A DNA stretch of 64,000 bases from DASRDZ01 sp035652335 (GCA_035652335.1 DASRDZ010000072.1:1-64000); one strand, 5' to 3'. Shown: positions 8,087 through 19,823, counted from the stretch's first letter. The notes: generated by a model from the letters alone, not told the origin. Numbers and translations: made by a program.

Positions 8087-8226
8087 CTCCGTGCGCCACG
8101 GGGGAACGACGGAGCCGGCCGGCTGGCCCATTGCTCCGGCCGCATTACCGGCCGGGTCGTTCGGGGTCGCCGCCTCCGTGGCGGCCTCTCAGCTTCGAGC
8201 TCCCCCTGGGGTGCCCCGATGATACG
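8087..8226 (-). promoter_or_regulatory. TPP riboswitch (THI element) with ribosome-binding-site sequestering hairpin
   Basis: Read on the minus strand, the leader of thiE shows the thi-box elements in order: GGGGCACC, GCTGAGAGG, GACCCCGAA, then CCGGCC-GGTAATGC-GGCCGG and GAGCAATGGG. These match the P2, J3/2 CUGAGA, GACCC and P4/P5 GGUAAUGC signatures of the TPP aptamer, which spans about 8125-8224. Downstream, CTCCGT (8109-8114) can pair with ACGGAG (8087-8092), the thiE ribosome binding site. This suggests that TPP binding blocks translation initiation. The pairing is my inference; the aptamer itself is clear. Confidence 0.88.
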
Positions 8227-8290
8227 CCGCCCCGCCGCCCGCAGCCAGCCGGCTCGTGACCGCGCCGTTTCCATAGAAGGCGACTAACGA

Positions 8291-8319
8291 TTTCATACGC
8301 GAAGTTTTCGTGGTATCCT
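8291..8319 (+). promoter_or_regulatory. Candidate promoter and MarR operator of the MFS-marR operon
   Basis: TTTCAT (8291-8296) and TATCCT (8314-8319), 17 bases apart, could be a weak -35/-10 pair for the MFS gene. Between them lies an imperfect inverted repeat, ATACGCGAA against TTCGTGGTAT (8295-8316). An operator inside the promoter is what a MarR repressor encoded in the same operon would need. The leftward thi promoter must lie in the same 130-base space, but I cannot assign it. Confidence 0.4.
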
Positions 8320-8359
8320 AACCGCCGCCACAGCCCGATCCAGCCCAGGAGTCCCAGCC

Positions 8360-9979
8360 TTGCCCACCGGCCAGTCCGCCGCCCTCGCCCACCGCTCGCG
8401 CCTGGTGGTGCTCGGCGCCGTGCTCATGGCGCTGTTCCTCAGCTCCCTCGACCAGACCGTGGTCGGCACCGCCCTGCCGCGCATCGTCACCGACCTGCAC
8501 GGGAGCGACCAGTACGCCTGGGTGGTCACCGTGTACCTGCTCACCAGCACGATCACCGTGCCCGTCTACGGCAAGCTGTCCGACGCCTACGGGCGCAAGC
8601 CGCTGCTCATGATCGGCATCGCCCTCTTCCTGCTGGGCTCGGCGCTCAGCGGACTGAGCCAGACGATCGGCGAGCTGATCGCCTTCCGGGCGGTGCAGGG
8701 CCTCGGCGCCGGCGCGCTCTTCCCCATCTCGCTGGCCATCATCGGCGACCTCTTCGACGCCCGCGAGCGCGGCCGCTACCAGGGGCTCTTCGGCGCCGTC
8801 TTCGGCCTCAGCTTCCTGCTCGGCCCGTTCATCGGCGGCTTCCTCACCGACAAGGTGAGCTGGCACTGGATCTTCTACGTCAACCTGCCCATCGGCATCG
8901 CCGCGCTCTTCGTCATCTCCACCGTGCTGCACAACACGCGGCGTCCCGAGACGAGGGCGCGCGACTTCGACTACCTCGGCACCGCCGTGTTCACCGCCGG
9001 CATGGTGCCGCTCCTGCTCGGCCTCAGCAACAAGGGCAACACCGGCCCCGACGGCACGCTGCCCGGCTGGGGGAGCTTCGAGGTCGGCGGCCTGCTCCTC
9101 ATCGGCGCCGCGCTGCTGGCCCTGTTCGTGGTGATCGAGTCGCGGGCGCGGCAGCCGATCGTGCCGCTGGGACTCTTCCGCCAGCGCACCTTCTCGGCGT
9201 CGATCGCGGTGACGCTGATGGTGGCCATCGGCATGTTCGCGGCGATCATCTACCTGCCACGGTTCTACCAGGTGGTGCGCGGCGACAGCGCCACCCAGTC
9301 GGGCTACGAGACCTGGCCGCTGCTGCTCGGCCTGATCGGCGGCAGCGTCCTCACCGGCCGGCTGATCAGCCGCACCGGCCGCTATCGCTGGATCATCGTC
9401 ACCAGCGCGGCGCTCCTGCTCGGCGGCATGCTGTTGATGACGAACCTGACCGCAACCACGGGCGACTGGACGCTCTGGGGGATGATGGCCGTGGTCGGCC
9501 TGGGCATCGGTCCCGGCATGTCCGGCTACACCACCATCGTGCAGAACGTGGTGCCGCCGCGGCTGATGGGCGCGGCCACCGGGACGCTCACCTTCTTCCG
9601 CCAGGTGGGCGGCTCGATCGGGCTGGCCATCGCCGGCACCGTCTTCAACTCGCAGTTCGCGGCACAGCTCCCCGTCAAGCTGGTCGCCGCCGGGGTGCCC
9701 CAGAGCGTGGCCGACCGCATCGCCAACAGCCCGAGCCGCGGCTCGCTGACCGGCGTCGGCGCGGCGACGGGGTCGAGGGCCGTCGTCGCGGGGGTGCACA
9801 ACGCCTTCGCCGCCGCCACCGCCGAGATGTTCTGGATCGGCGTGATCACCGGCGTGCTCGCGCTCGTCGCCGTGCTCTTCGTCAAGGAGGTGCCCCTGCG
9901 GCGCCGCGGCGACCCGCAGGTCGCGCTGGAGGCGGCCGCGCCCGGCGAGGAGCCGGCGGCGGTGGCGGCGCTGGTGTGA
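8360..9979 (+). CDS. DHA2-type MFS drug efflux transporter (EmrB/QacA family)
   Basis: This is a 539-residue proton-driven exporter in the cytoplasmic membrane with a 14-helix pattern. Family signs are LDQTVVGTALPRI in helix 1 (motif D1), the loop motif GKLSDAYGRKP (motif A), and GPFIGGFL after helix 5 (motif C). The start is TTG at 8360, supported by AGGAG nine bases upstream. The stop overlaps the marR start by four bases. The substrate is unknown; multidrug or antibiotic export is typical of the family, and the marR partner supports ligand-induced expression. Confidence 0.93.
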   Translation: MPTGQSAALAHRSRLVVLGAVLMALFLSSLDQTVVGTALPRIVTDLHGSDQYAWVVTVYLLTSTITVPVYGKLSDAYGRKPLLMIGIALFLLGSALSGLSQTIGELIAFRAVQGLGAGALFPISLAIIGDLFDARERGRYQGLFGAVFGLSFLLGPFIGGFLTDKVSWHWIFYVNLPIGIAALFVISTVLHNTRRPETRARDFDYLGTAVFTAGMVPLLLGLSNKGNTGPDGTLPGWGSFEVGGLLLIGAALLALFVVIESRARQPIVPLGLFRQRTFSASIAVTLMVAIGMFAAIIYLPRFYQVVRGDSATQSGYETWPLLLGLIGGSVLTGRLISRTGRYRWIIVTSAALLLGGMLLMTNLTATTGDWTLWGMMAVVGLGIGPGMSGYTTIVQNVVPPRLMGAATGTLTFFRQVGGSIGLAIAGTVFNSQFAAQLPVKLVAAGVPQSVADRIANSPSRGSLTGVGAATGSRAVVAGVHNAFAAATAEMFWIGVITGVLALVAVLFVKEVPLRRRGDPQVALEAAAPGEEPAAVAALV

Positions 9980-10434
9980 GCGCCGCCCGGCGTCCCTCGG
10001 TCGAGGCGGCCATGGCCGCGCTCGGGGAGCTCGTCGCCGAGCGGCGGCGCTCCTCGATGGAGTTCTTCCGCTGCTGCGACATCTCCATGGGACAGCTGCA
10101 CGCGCTGGCGACGGTGCACGAGCGGGGGGCGACGACCGTCGGCGCGCTGGCCGAGGCGCTCTCCATCTCGGCTCCCTCGGCGAGCGCCATCGTCGACCGC
10201 CTGGTGGAGCGCGACATGCTGCTCCGCGAGCGCAGCGAGGACGACCGGCGCACCGTGCGCCTCTCGCTCACCGAGGGCGGGCGGCGCTTCACCGAGCAGC
10301 TGCACGGGCTCGGCTCGGAGAGCTTCCGCCGCATCCTCGACCAGCTGGGCGACGACGACCTGCTCCAGGTGGCCCGCCTCGCCGGGCTGCTCCGCGACGC
10401 CAGCGCCCGCGTCGGCCAGCGAGCAGGCGTCTGA
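9976..10434 (+). CDS. MarR-family transcriptional regulator
   Basis: This is a 152-residue winged-helix dimeric regulator. The DNA-binding core reads MGQLHALATV...TTVGALAEALSISAPSASAIVDRLVERDML, and the wing is RSEDDRRTVRLSLTEGG, both standard MarR features. The GTG start overlaps the MFS stop (GTGA), so the pump and regulator are translated together. Autoregulation from the operator-like repeat near 8295 is likely. The ligand is unknown. The gene ends just before a multi-hairpin repeat. Confidence 0.93.
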   Translation: MSAARRPSVEAAMAALGELVAERRRSSMEFFRCCDISMGQLHALATVHERGATTVGALAEALSISAPSASAIVDRLVERDMLLRERSEDDRRTVRLSLTEGGRRFTEQLHGLGSESFRRILDQLGDDDLLQVARLAGLLRDASARVGQRAGV

Positions 10435-10435
10435 C

Positions 10436-10513
10436 CTCGGCGCGCTCAAACGCGCGCCAAACGGGGGGGGCAGATCCTCCCCCGGCCCCCTCCTCGGCGA
10501 GCTGAAGCTCGCC
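10436..10513. repeat. Multi-hairpin intergenic repeat, copy 1
   Basis: This copy lies between the convergent ends of marR and the sensor-like gene. It has three hairpins in series: A (GGCGCG...CGCGCC, 10439-10458), B (eight G, loop CAGAT, CCTCCCCC, 10463-10483, one wobble pair) and C (GGCGAGC-TGAA-GCTCGCC, 10496-10513). It is the same design as the copies near 19984, 34399, 45020, 49843 and 63364. No T-tract follows, so it is not a classical terminator on either strand. Confidence 0.8.
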
Positions 10514-10514
10514 G

Positions 10515-11645
10515 TCAACCGGCCGGGAAGCTGACCTCGACGGCGCAGCGGCCGGTGCCGGCGTCGACGGTGAGGACACCGCCGGCGGCGGCGGCGCGGG
10601 CCCGGCAGCGGAGCAGCCAGCCGGGCTCGACCCCGTCGGCCGGTTCGGCAAGGCCGGCGTCGCCGGTCATCGCCAGCCGCGCCCCGTCCGGGCCGCCGCT
10701 CAGCGCCAGCCCGGCGCCGCGGGCGGTCGCCTCCGAGGCGGCGACGAGGAACTCCTGGGCCACCCAGGCGATGGCGCCCCGCACCTCCTCCTCCACCGGG
10801 TCGGCGCCGCTCCAGGCCAGGTCGACGGCCAGCCGCGACTGGTGCCGCTCGACGCAGCGGCGAAGGGTGGCGTGGAGCGGCTCGCCCGGAGCCGGCACGA
10901 TCACCTCGGTGTGGGGCAGGGCGCGCAGGTCCTCGACGGCGTCGCCGATGCGCCGGCTGAGCTCGCCGAAGGCCTCGCCCGAGGCGGCGGGGTCGTGCTC
11001 GACGCGCCGCTGCACCACCTCGAGGTCGAGGGCGACGCCGCACAGGACCTCGAGAACGGTTGCGGTGAGCCGGCGGGCGGCCCGGGCGCGCTGCTCCGCG
11101 GACTCCTCGAGGAGGCGGCGGACCAGGGCGAGGTCGGCCGCCGGCAGCGGCGCGTCGGGCGCGGGGTGGGCGGCCTCCCAGGCGGCGAGCTGGCCGCCGA
11201 GGGAGCGGAGCAGCCCGCAGACGGTCTCGTCGGCGGCGATGCGCTCGCGGACGCGGGCCTGCGCCTCCACCAGGGTGGCCACCTCCTCGGGGCGGACCCG
11301 GTCGAGGTGGCGCTGGGCGACCATCCACTGGCTGGAGAGACGCTGCAGCTCGTCGCGGTTGCGGGCGGCCCGGGCGCCGAGGACCTCGCGGGCCAGCTCC
11401 AGCCAGGCGAGGTGGACGGCGAGGTCGTCCTCGGGCGCGGGCGGCGCGGGGATGGCCTCGGGCCAGGCGTCCTCGGGGAGGGGTGGCTCCGCGGTGTCGC
11501 GGTGGGCGCTGCCGGTCAGCTCTGCCTCGTAGGCGGCGTAGAGCTGCTCCTGGCGGCGCTCGATGGCCTCCAGGTGGGCGAGCTGCTCGTCGAGGACGGG
11601 ATCGTGGGCGTCCTCGAGGACCAGGATGTCCGTCACGCCGGCCAT
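10515..11645 (-). CDS. NarL-type sensor-kinase-like protein without catalytic residues
   Basis: This is a 376-residue soluble protein. Residues 15-170 are helical and Glu/Ala-rich with no recognised domain. Residues 183-245 resemble a HisKA_3 dimerisation region, but the His-Asp of the phosphoacceptor motif is Thr194-Ala195 in QRARAARRLTATVLEVL. Residues 255-376 resemble a HATPase_c domain of the NarX/DegS type, ending RARAAAAGGVLTVDAGTGRC, yet the N-box Asn and the G-box glycines are missing. I infer a pseudokinase or protein-interaction scaffold. No response regulator is adjacent. The gene follows alr by 55 bases and may share its transcript. Confidence 0.6.
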   Translation of the reverse strand: MAGVTDILVLEDAHDPVLDEQLAHLEAIERRQEQLYAAYEAELTGSAHRDTAEPPLPEDAWPEAIPAPPAPEDDLAVHLAWLELAREVLGARAARNRDELQRLSSQWMVAQRHLDRVRPEEVATLVEAQARVRERIAADETVCGLLRSLGGQLAAWEAAHPAPDAPLPAADLALVRRLLEESAEQRARAARRLTATVLEVLCGVALDLEVVQRRVEHDPAASGEAFGELSRRIGDAVEDLRALPHTEVIVPAPGEPLHATLRRCVERHQSRLAVDLAWSGADPVEEEVRGAIAWVAQEFLVAASEATARGAGLALSGGPDGARLAMTGDAGLAEPADGVEPGWLLRCRARAAAAGGVLTVDAGTGRCAVEVSFPAG

Positions 11646-11700
11646 TGTCGCCGCGCGGACCGTGGCGACGCGGCGGTTTCATGCGAATGAGCCGATCCCG

Positions 11701-12819
11701 TCATGACTCCACGAACCGCCGGGGCACGCGCCCCGACACGGCGCAGAGCACCTCGTAGCTGATGGTCCCCCCGGCAGCGGCGACGTCGTCCGCCGGAATG
11801 CCGGGGCCGACCAGGGTGGCCACGTCGCCGGGGCTCACGCTGCCGAGCGCCGAGACGTCGACGGTGACCTGGTCCATACTCACCCGTCCGACGATGGGGC
11901 AGCGCGTGCCGCCGAGGACGACGGTGCCGCGGTTGGACTGCGCCCGCTGCACCCCGTCGGCGTAGCCCGCGGCCACGGTGGCCACCGGGGTGTCGCGCTC
12001 GGCCCGCCAGGTGCAGCCGTAGCCCACGTACTCGCCCCTCGGCACCGTGTGGACATGGGTGACCAGCGCCCGGACGGTCATCGCCGGCCGCAAGGCAACG
12101 GGCGGGCAGTTGGCCGGCGCATAGCCGTAGAGGGCGATGCCCGGGCGCACCAGCCGGTGGCGCATGTGCGGGAAGCGCAGCGCCGCGGCGCTGCTGGCGC
12201 AGTGCGCCAGCGCCTCGGGTGCGAGCGCGGCCACCTGCGCGACGGCGGGCAGGAAGCGAGCGTGCTGCTCCTCCGCGTGGGCCGGGTCGGCGCCGTCGGC
12301 GTCGGCGAGGTGGGTGAAGACGCCGGTGAGCTCGAGGTGGCGGAGGTTGGCGCCCAGCCGCGCCAGCACCTCGGGCAGCGCGGCGGGCGGGATGCCCTGG
12401 CGGTGCATCCCCGTCTCCAGCTTGAGCTGCACCCGCGCCCGGCGTGCGGCCCGCCCGGCGGCGGCGATCATGGGGTCGAGGCCGGCGGCATCGGAGACGG
12501 TGACGTCGACGCCGGCCTCGATCATTGCCTGGTGCGCCTCCGGCGGCGAGGCGCCCACGACGAGGATGGGCGCGTCGATCCCGGCGCGGCGCAGCTCGAG
12601 GGCCTCGCCGGGGAGCGCCACTCCCAGCCAGGTCGCCCCGCCGTCGAGCAGGGCCCGCGCCGCCGGGACCCCGCCGTGCCCGTAGGCCTGCGCCTTGACC
12701 ATGGCCATGATCTGCGGCCCGTCGCCGACCGCATCGCGGACGGCGGCAAGGTTGCGGCGCAGCGCGCCGAGGTCGACCTCCGCCCACTTCATGGGGTGGA
12801 CGTCGGCGGGCGGGGTCAC
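11701..12819 (-). CDS. alr: Alanine racemase
   Basis: This PLP enzyme interconverts L- and D-alanine and supplies D-Ala for peptidoglycan. The 372-residue protein carries the PLP lysine in VKAQAYGHG at residue 42 (the usual Asn is Gln here), GMHRQGI, the C-terminal catalytic tyrosine region GYGCTWR, and RVSMDQ. The GTG start overlaps the stop of the upstream acpS/nnrD gene (GTGA). Adjacency of nnr/acpS and alr is common in Actinobacteria and Firmicutes. Confidence is high despite the unusual Gln in the PLP motif. Confidence 0.95.
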   Translation of the reverse strand: MTPPADVHPMKWAEVDLGALRRNLAAVRDAVGDGPQIMAMVKAQAYGHGGVPAARALLDGGATWLGVALPGEALELRRAGIDAPILVVGASPPEAHQAMIEAGVDVTVSDAAGLDPMIAAAGRAARRARVQLKLETGMHRQGIPPAALPEVLARLGANLRHLELTGVFTHLADADGADPAHAEEQHARFLPAVAQVAALAPEALAHCASSAAALRFPHMRHRLVRPGIALYGYAPANCPPVALRPAMTVRALVTHVHTVPRGEYVGYGCTWRAERDTPVATVAAGYADGVQRAQSNRGTVVLGGTRCPIVGRVSMDQVTVDVSALGSVSPGDVATLVGPGIPADDVAAAGGTISYEVLCAVSGRVPRRFVES

Positions 12820-14065
12820 CCGCGGCGCTCGACCGCCCGGCGGACCCGCTCCTGGGCGGCGGGCAGGGCGTCGAGCACGTCCCCGGCCAGCGACCCGGCG
12901 CGGCCGCGTTCGCGCTGCACCGCGGCGCCCGCCTCCGCATGCACCGTGACGGCGGCCACGGCGGCGTCGAACGCATCCATGCGGGCGGCCAGGAAGGCGC
13001 CGGTGAGTCCGGCGAGGACGTCGCCGGTGCCGCCGCTGGCCAGGGCGACGATGCCCGGATGGCCGTCGGTATGGATGCGCCCGTCGGGCGCGGCGACGAC
13101 GGTGTGCGCGCCCTTCAGCACCACGACGGCGCCGTGCCGCTGGGCGTAGCGGCGCGCGGTGCCCTCACGGTCGGACTGCACCGTCGCGGTGTCGACGCCG
13201 GCGAGGCGTCCCATCTCCGCAGGATGCGGCGTCAGCACGACGGGCTGCCCGCTGCGCCGCCAGTCGACACCGCGAAGGGCCGCGATGTTCAGGCCATCCG
13301 CGTCCACAACCGCGGGACAGGTGAGCGACTCCAGCAGCTCCGCGACGGCGGCCTGCGTGTCCTCGCGCTGGCCGAGGCCGGGGCCGATGACCATCGTGGT
13401 GGCGCGCGGCATGTGCTCGCGGCGCACCTCGTCGAGCGAGTCGGCGCCGAAGGTGCCGCGGCCGCCGTCCGGCAGCGGATGGGCCATCACCTCGACACAC
13501 CTGGCGGCCAGCACCGGGTAGACCGCCGCCGGGACGCAGACGCGGATCAGCCCAGCGCCGCCGCGCGCCGCGCCCATCGAGGACAGGTAGGCCGCGCCGG
13601 TGAAGCCGGACGCACCGGCGACGACGACCACCGTGCCGAAGGTTCCCTTGTGCCCGTCGTCGGGGCGCGGCGGAAGGGTCACGCCCTCCTGCAGCGGCGC
13701 GGCCAGCGGCGCGCCGAGCGGGTCCTCGGGCAGCACGAGCACCGCCACGGCGACGGCGGTGTCGCGCTCGTGGCTCAGCGTCAGGGCGATGCCGCGGTCG
13801 ACGCCGCGCACCAGCGCCGTCGGTGCGCCACCGCGCCGGTTGACGACCTCGATCTCCTTGTAGAGCGGCAGCGGGTACTCGCCCAGCGAGCCGAGCAGCT
13901 TCTTGACCGCCTCCTTGGCCGCCCAGCGCGTGGCCAGGCGCTCGGGATGGCCCTGGCAGCGCGCGCGTTCGCGCGGGGTGTAGATGCGCTGCAGGAACCT
14001 CGCCCTCCGCTCCGCCACCGCCGCGATCCGCGACACGGTGGCGACGTCGACGCCGACGGCGACGC

Positions 14066-14069
<4 letters not shown>
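12816..14069 (-). CDS. Fusion of holo-ACP synthase and ADP-dependent NAD(P)H-hydrate dehydratase
   Basis: A single 417-residue frame holds two enzymes. Residues about 1-120 are AcpS, which moves phosphopantetheine from CoA to acyl carrier protein; it shows GVDVATVSRI with the metal-binding Asp and RWAAKEAVKKLLG with the catalytic Glu. Residues about 140-417 are NnrD, which repairs damaged NADHX with ADP or ATP; motifs are GTFGTVVVVAGASGFTGAA, GPGLGQ, LTPHPAEMGRLAG and ASGGTGDVLAG with the catalytic Asp. The epimerase domain NnrE, the usual fusion partner, is absent. The GTG start overlaps the glmS stop (GTGA). I see no stop or frameshift between the halves. Confidence 0.92.
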
Positions 14070-15901
<1,832 letters not shown>

Positions 15902-15941
15902 GTGACTGGGGGAACGCCTCCGTGCTGGGGCCAGTTACGGG

Positions 15942-16952
15942 CTACGGGGTGGGCGAGGCGGGTGCCGCCGTCGGCGTGGGCGTGGGGGTCGGTGTGGGCG
16001 CGGGCAGCGGCGTGGGCTGCGGCAGCGCCGCGATGCTGACGATGACCGTGACCGTGTCCGGCGTGGCGGTGACCCCGGCGGGCGGGGCCAGCTTCACCTG
16101 GACCACGTGGTCACCCGTGCCCAGGCCGGTGATGGAGATCGACTGCGTGGAGATGGAGTCGAGCCCGTTGAGGAGGTCCTGCGGGCCGCTGATCAGCGCG
16201 GTCAGCGGGTTGGCGGTCATCGAGGCCAGGTAGTGGCCCGGCGGCGCCGTCCCGGTCACCCGCGGCAGCACCGCGCTGACCCGCGAGGTGATCACCGAGG
16301 AGATGGTGAGGCTGACCGTCACCGTGTCGGGATTGACGCCCAGCGACCCCACCTTGCGCCCGAAGCGGTCGTAGAGGAACACCTTGTAGAAGCCCTGCAG
16401 GTTGGTGCGCTGGTTGGCCAGGTTGAGGTGCACTTGCGCCGACAGGCCGCCCAGCTCGCGGCGCGGCCCCGTGACGGTGACCGAGGGATGGTCGAGCGAC
16501 TGGTCGGTGACGGTGTACCCCGTCGGCGGCGTGGCGTCGAAGACGAGCGTCACCGGCACCTCGACGGAGTCGTTGACGTCGACGTCGGCGCTGACCGTGG
16601 TGGGCACCTGGTCGAGCGACACCGTGGAGTCGTTGTTGACGACGTGGATGGGAAGCTGCTGCACGCCGGCGTGGTTGATCCGCGAGTAGTCGACGCCGAC
16701 GCGCAGCGAGCCGGGGTCGAAGGCGTTGACGTTGTCGCGCGTGCCGCTGACGCGCACCTGGATGTCGGGAATCGGCGAGGAGAGCACGTACTTGGCGGGC
16801 AGGCTGGCGGGGTCCTGGGGAACGTGCACCGAGACGGTGCGCGATTCCGGCGGGTTGCTCGCGTACACCACGCCCACCCACGTGATCAGGGCGATGCCGG
16901 TGGCCAGCAGCTTGACCCGCCAGTTGCGGGTGATGACGCCGGGCAGCTGCAT
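15942..16952 (-). CDS. cdaR: CdaR-like YbbR-domain regulator of the diadenylate cyclase
   Basis: This is a membrane-anchored protein with one N-terminal transmembrane helix (residues about 12-32, LLATGIALITWVGVVYA) followed by repeated extracytoplasmic YbbR domains with the VTVTGPRREL and VTVTLTISS-like strands. The C-terminal 30 residues are a Pro-Thr repeat (PTPTPTPT), likely wall-spanning or flexible. In Gram-positives CdaR binds and modulates CdaA. The ATG overlaps the cdaA stop by one base within ATGA, so the pair is tightly coupled. The length of 336 residues is normal. Confidence 0.9.
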   Translation of the reverse strand: MQLPGVITRNWRVKLLATGIALITWVGVVYASNPPESRTVSVHVPQDPASLPAKYVLSSPIPDIQVRVSGTRDNVNAFDPGSLRVGVDYSRINHAGVQQLPIHVVNNDSTVSLDQVPTTVSADVDVNDSVEVPVTLVFDATPPTGYTVTDQSLDHPSVTVTGPRRELGGLSAQVHLNLANQRTNLQGFYKVFLYDRFGRKVGSLGVNPDTVTVSLTISSVITSRVSAVLPRVTGTAPPGHYLASMTANPLTALISGPQDLLNGLDSISTQSISITGLGTGDHVVQVKLAPPAGVTATPDTVTVIVSIAALPQPTPLPAPTPTPTPTPTAAPASPTP

Positions 16953-17811
16953 CAGCGCTGGCGGGTGAAGCTGCGCAGCGCGCCGGTGCGCAGGAACGGC
17001 CGGGGGATGCTGACCCGGCCCGACACCGGCTCGGCACCGAGCAGGTTGGCCAGCATGTCGTGCAGCTTGGCCTGGTCGAGGCCGCGGTAGATCTTGCCCT
17101 GCGAGGCGACGCTGATCAGGCCGGTCTCCTCGCTGACGATGAGCACCACCGCGTCGCTCTGCAGGGTGAGCCCGAGCGCGGCGCGATGCCGGGTGCCCAT
17201 CCGGCCCACGCCGGGGATGGCGTCGGCGAGGGGGAGCACGCAGCCGGCGGCGACCAGCCGGGTGTCACGGATGATGGCGGCGCCGTCGTGCAACGGCGAG
17301 TTGGGGAAGAACAGGGTGACCAGGATCTCGGCGGTCACCTCGCCGTCGACGCGCACACCGGTGATGGCGACGTTCTCCAGTCCGGTCTCGCGCTCGAAGA
17401 CGATGAGCGCCCCGGTGCGCCGTTCCTGGAGGCTGCCGGCGGCGCGGATCACCTCGTCGACGACGCGCGCGATCTCGACGCTGCCGTGGTGGCCGACCAG
17501 CGCGCGCACCCGGCTCAGGCGCCCCACCTGGTCGAGGGCGCGGCGCAGCTCCGGCTGGAAGAGGACGATCAGCGCCAGCAGGATCGCCTGCGAGCCGTTG
17601 GTGAAGAGCCAGTCGAGCATGCGCAGGTGGAGCTGCGAGGCGACGAAGCCGAGGAAGAAGAGCACGCCGACGCCGAGCAGCAGCTGCACCGCCTGCGTCC
17701 CGCGGATCAGCTTGAGCAGCTGGTAGAGCAGGAAGGCCACCACCAGCACGTCCACGGCGTCGCGCCAGCCGATCTGGCCGAAGAAGATCTGCGCGTCGTG
17801 GAAGAAGGTGC

Positions 17812-17815
<4 letters not shown>
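16952..17815 (-). CDS. cdaA: Membrane diadenylate cyclase CdaA
   Basis: CdaA makes the second messenger c-di-AMP from two ATP. It has three N-terminal membrane helices (about residues 20-38, 43-61 and 74-88) and a DAC domain with the two signature motifs, DGA at 177-179 and RHR at 209-211. The GTG start at 17815 overlaps the argF stop (GTGA) and gives 287 residues, the usual size; a longer reading into argF would add a non-homologous Gly/Ala stretch. The neighbours cdaR and glmS mirror the conserved cdaA-cdaR-glm locus of Firmicutes. Confidence 0.95.
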
Positions 17816-18756
<941 letters not shown>

Positions 18757-18824
18757 TGCTCAGCCGAGTATATGTGCGACCGCGCGACAACATCCGGAGC
18801 GCGGCCGCGCAATATATCCCCCGC

Positions 18825-19823
18825 ATGAACGTGCTGGTCATCGTCGAGGGGGGCCTGGTCGAGACGCTGCAGGCGTCGCCGCTGGTGCGCAGCCTCGCCG
18901 CCCTGGAGGGTGCGCAGGTCAGCATCGCCTGCCCGCCCGCCGCGGTCGAGGTCGCCGCTCAGATCCCCGGCGTGGTCGAGGCCCTCGGCCTCGCCGCCCT
19001 GGCGCCGCGCGGGGCGACGCCGGACTCGCTCCTGCGCGGCTGGCTGGCGCTGCGGCGGCGGCGGTTCCACGCCGCGGCAGTCTGCGCCTCCGGGTCCGCG
19101 GCGCCGGCCCTGGCCTTCTTCGCCGGCATCCCGCGCCGCGCCGGCGTCGCCTCCGGCGTGGCCACCCTGCTGCTCACCGACCACGTCGAGCGCGAGCATC
19201 GAGTCAACCGCGCCGCCCTGTGGCTGCGGCTTGCGCACGTGCTCGGTGTCGCCGAGCCCGCGGCGCAGCCCGGGTTCGTCCCCTCCCCCGCCGCGCGCCG
19301 GGTCGCCGAGGAGCGGATGCTGGCCACCGGCTTCGAGGATGGGCGGCTGATGGTGGCCGTCGCCCCCGGCAACGGCTTCGCCGACCCCGTGCCCAGCGTC
19401 CCGTCGCGCTCCCTCGCCTGGGAGCCCGAGCGCCACGCCCACCTCTGCAACGAGCTGAGCCGGCGCCACGGCGCGGGCATCGTCGTCCTGGGGACCCCGC
19501 AGGACCGCATCTACGCCGACACCATGCTGCTCGACGTCGAGTCGCCGGTCCTCGACCTCTGCGGCGAGATGGAGGACCTCGACGCGGTGGCGGCCGTCCT
19601 GGAGCGCTGCGACCTGCTGGTCTCCGGCGACTCGCCGCTGCTGCACCTCGCCGCCGCGGTGGGCACGCCCTCGGTGGGGCTGTTCGGCCCCACCGAGGGC
19701 AGCCTGCGCGCGCCCTGCGGTCCGCAGCACCGGGTGGTGCAGGCGCTCGACGGCGCTTCGCCGTCGCTGCGCCAGATCAGGGTGGACGACGTGCTTGCCG
19801 GGATCGAGTCCCCGATCGCCTAG
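18825..19823 (+). CDS. Glycosyltransferase family 9 (heptosyltransferase-like)
   Basis: This is a 332-residue GT-B fold enzyme that moves a sugar from a nucleotide-activated donor. The family C-terminal motif reads GDSPLLHLAAAVGTPSVGLFGPT, and AVAPGNG is present at the start of the second Rossmann half. I start at the ATG at 18825 (MNVLVIVEGG); a TTG at 18756 would add a non-conserved stretch overlapping the argF start. No ribosome binding site is evident. It is divergent from argF and alone in its direction. The acceptor is unknown; classical GT9 enzymes act on LPS core, but other glycans are possible here. Confidence 0.8.
   Translation: MNVLVIVEGGLVETLQASPLVRSLAALEGAQVSIACPPAAVEVAAQIPGVVEALGLAALAPRGATPDSLLRGWLALRRRRFHAAAVCASGSAAPALAFFAGIPRRAGVASGVATLLLTDHVEREHRVNRAALWLRLAHVLGVAEPAAQPGFVPSPAARRVAEERMLATGFEDGRLMVAVAPGNGFADPVPSVPSRSLAWEPERHAHLCNELSRRHGAGIVVLGTPQDRIYADTMLLDVESPVLDLCGEMEDLDAVAAVLERCDLLVSGDSPLLHLAAAVGTPSVGLFGPTEGSLRAPCGPQHRVVQALDGASPSLRQIRVDDVLAGIESPIA

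Noticed and set aside
15902..15941. A possible glmS ribozyme
   Set aside because: Only 40 bases separate cdaR and glmS, too short for the ribozyme, and no conserved core is visible.
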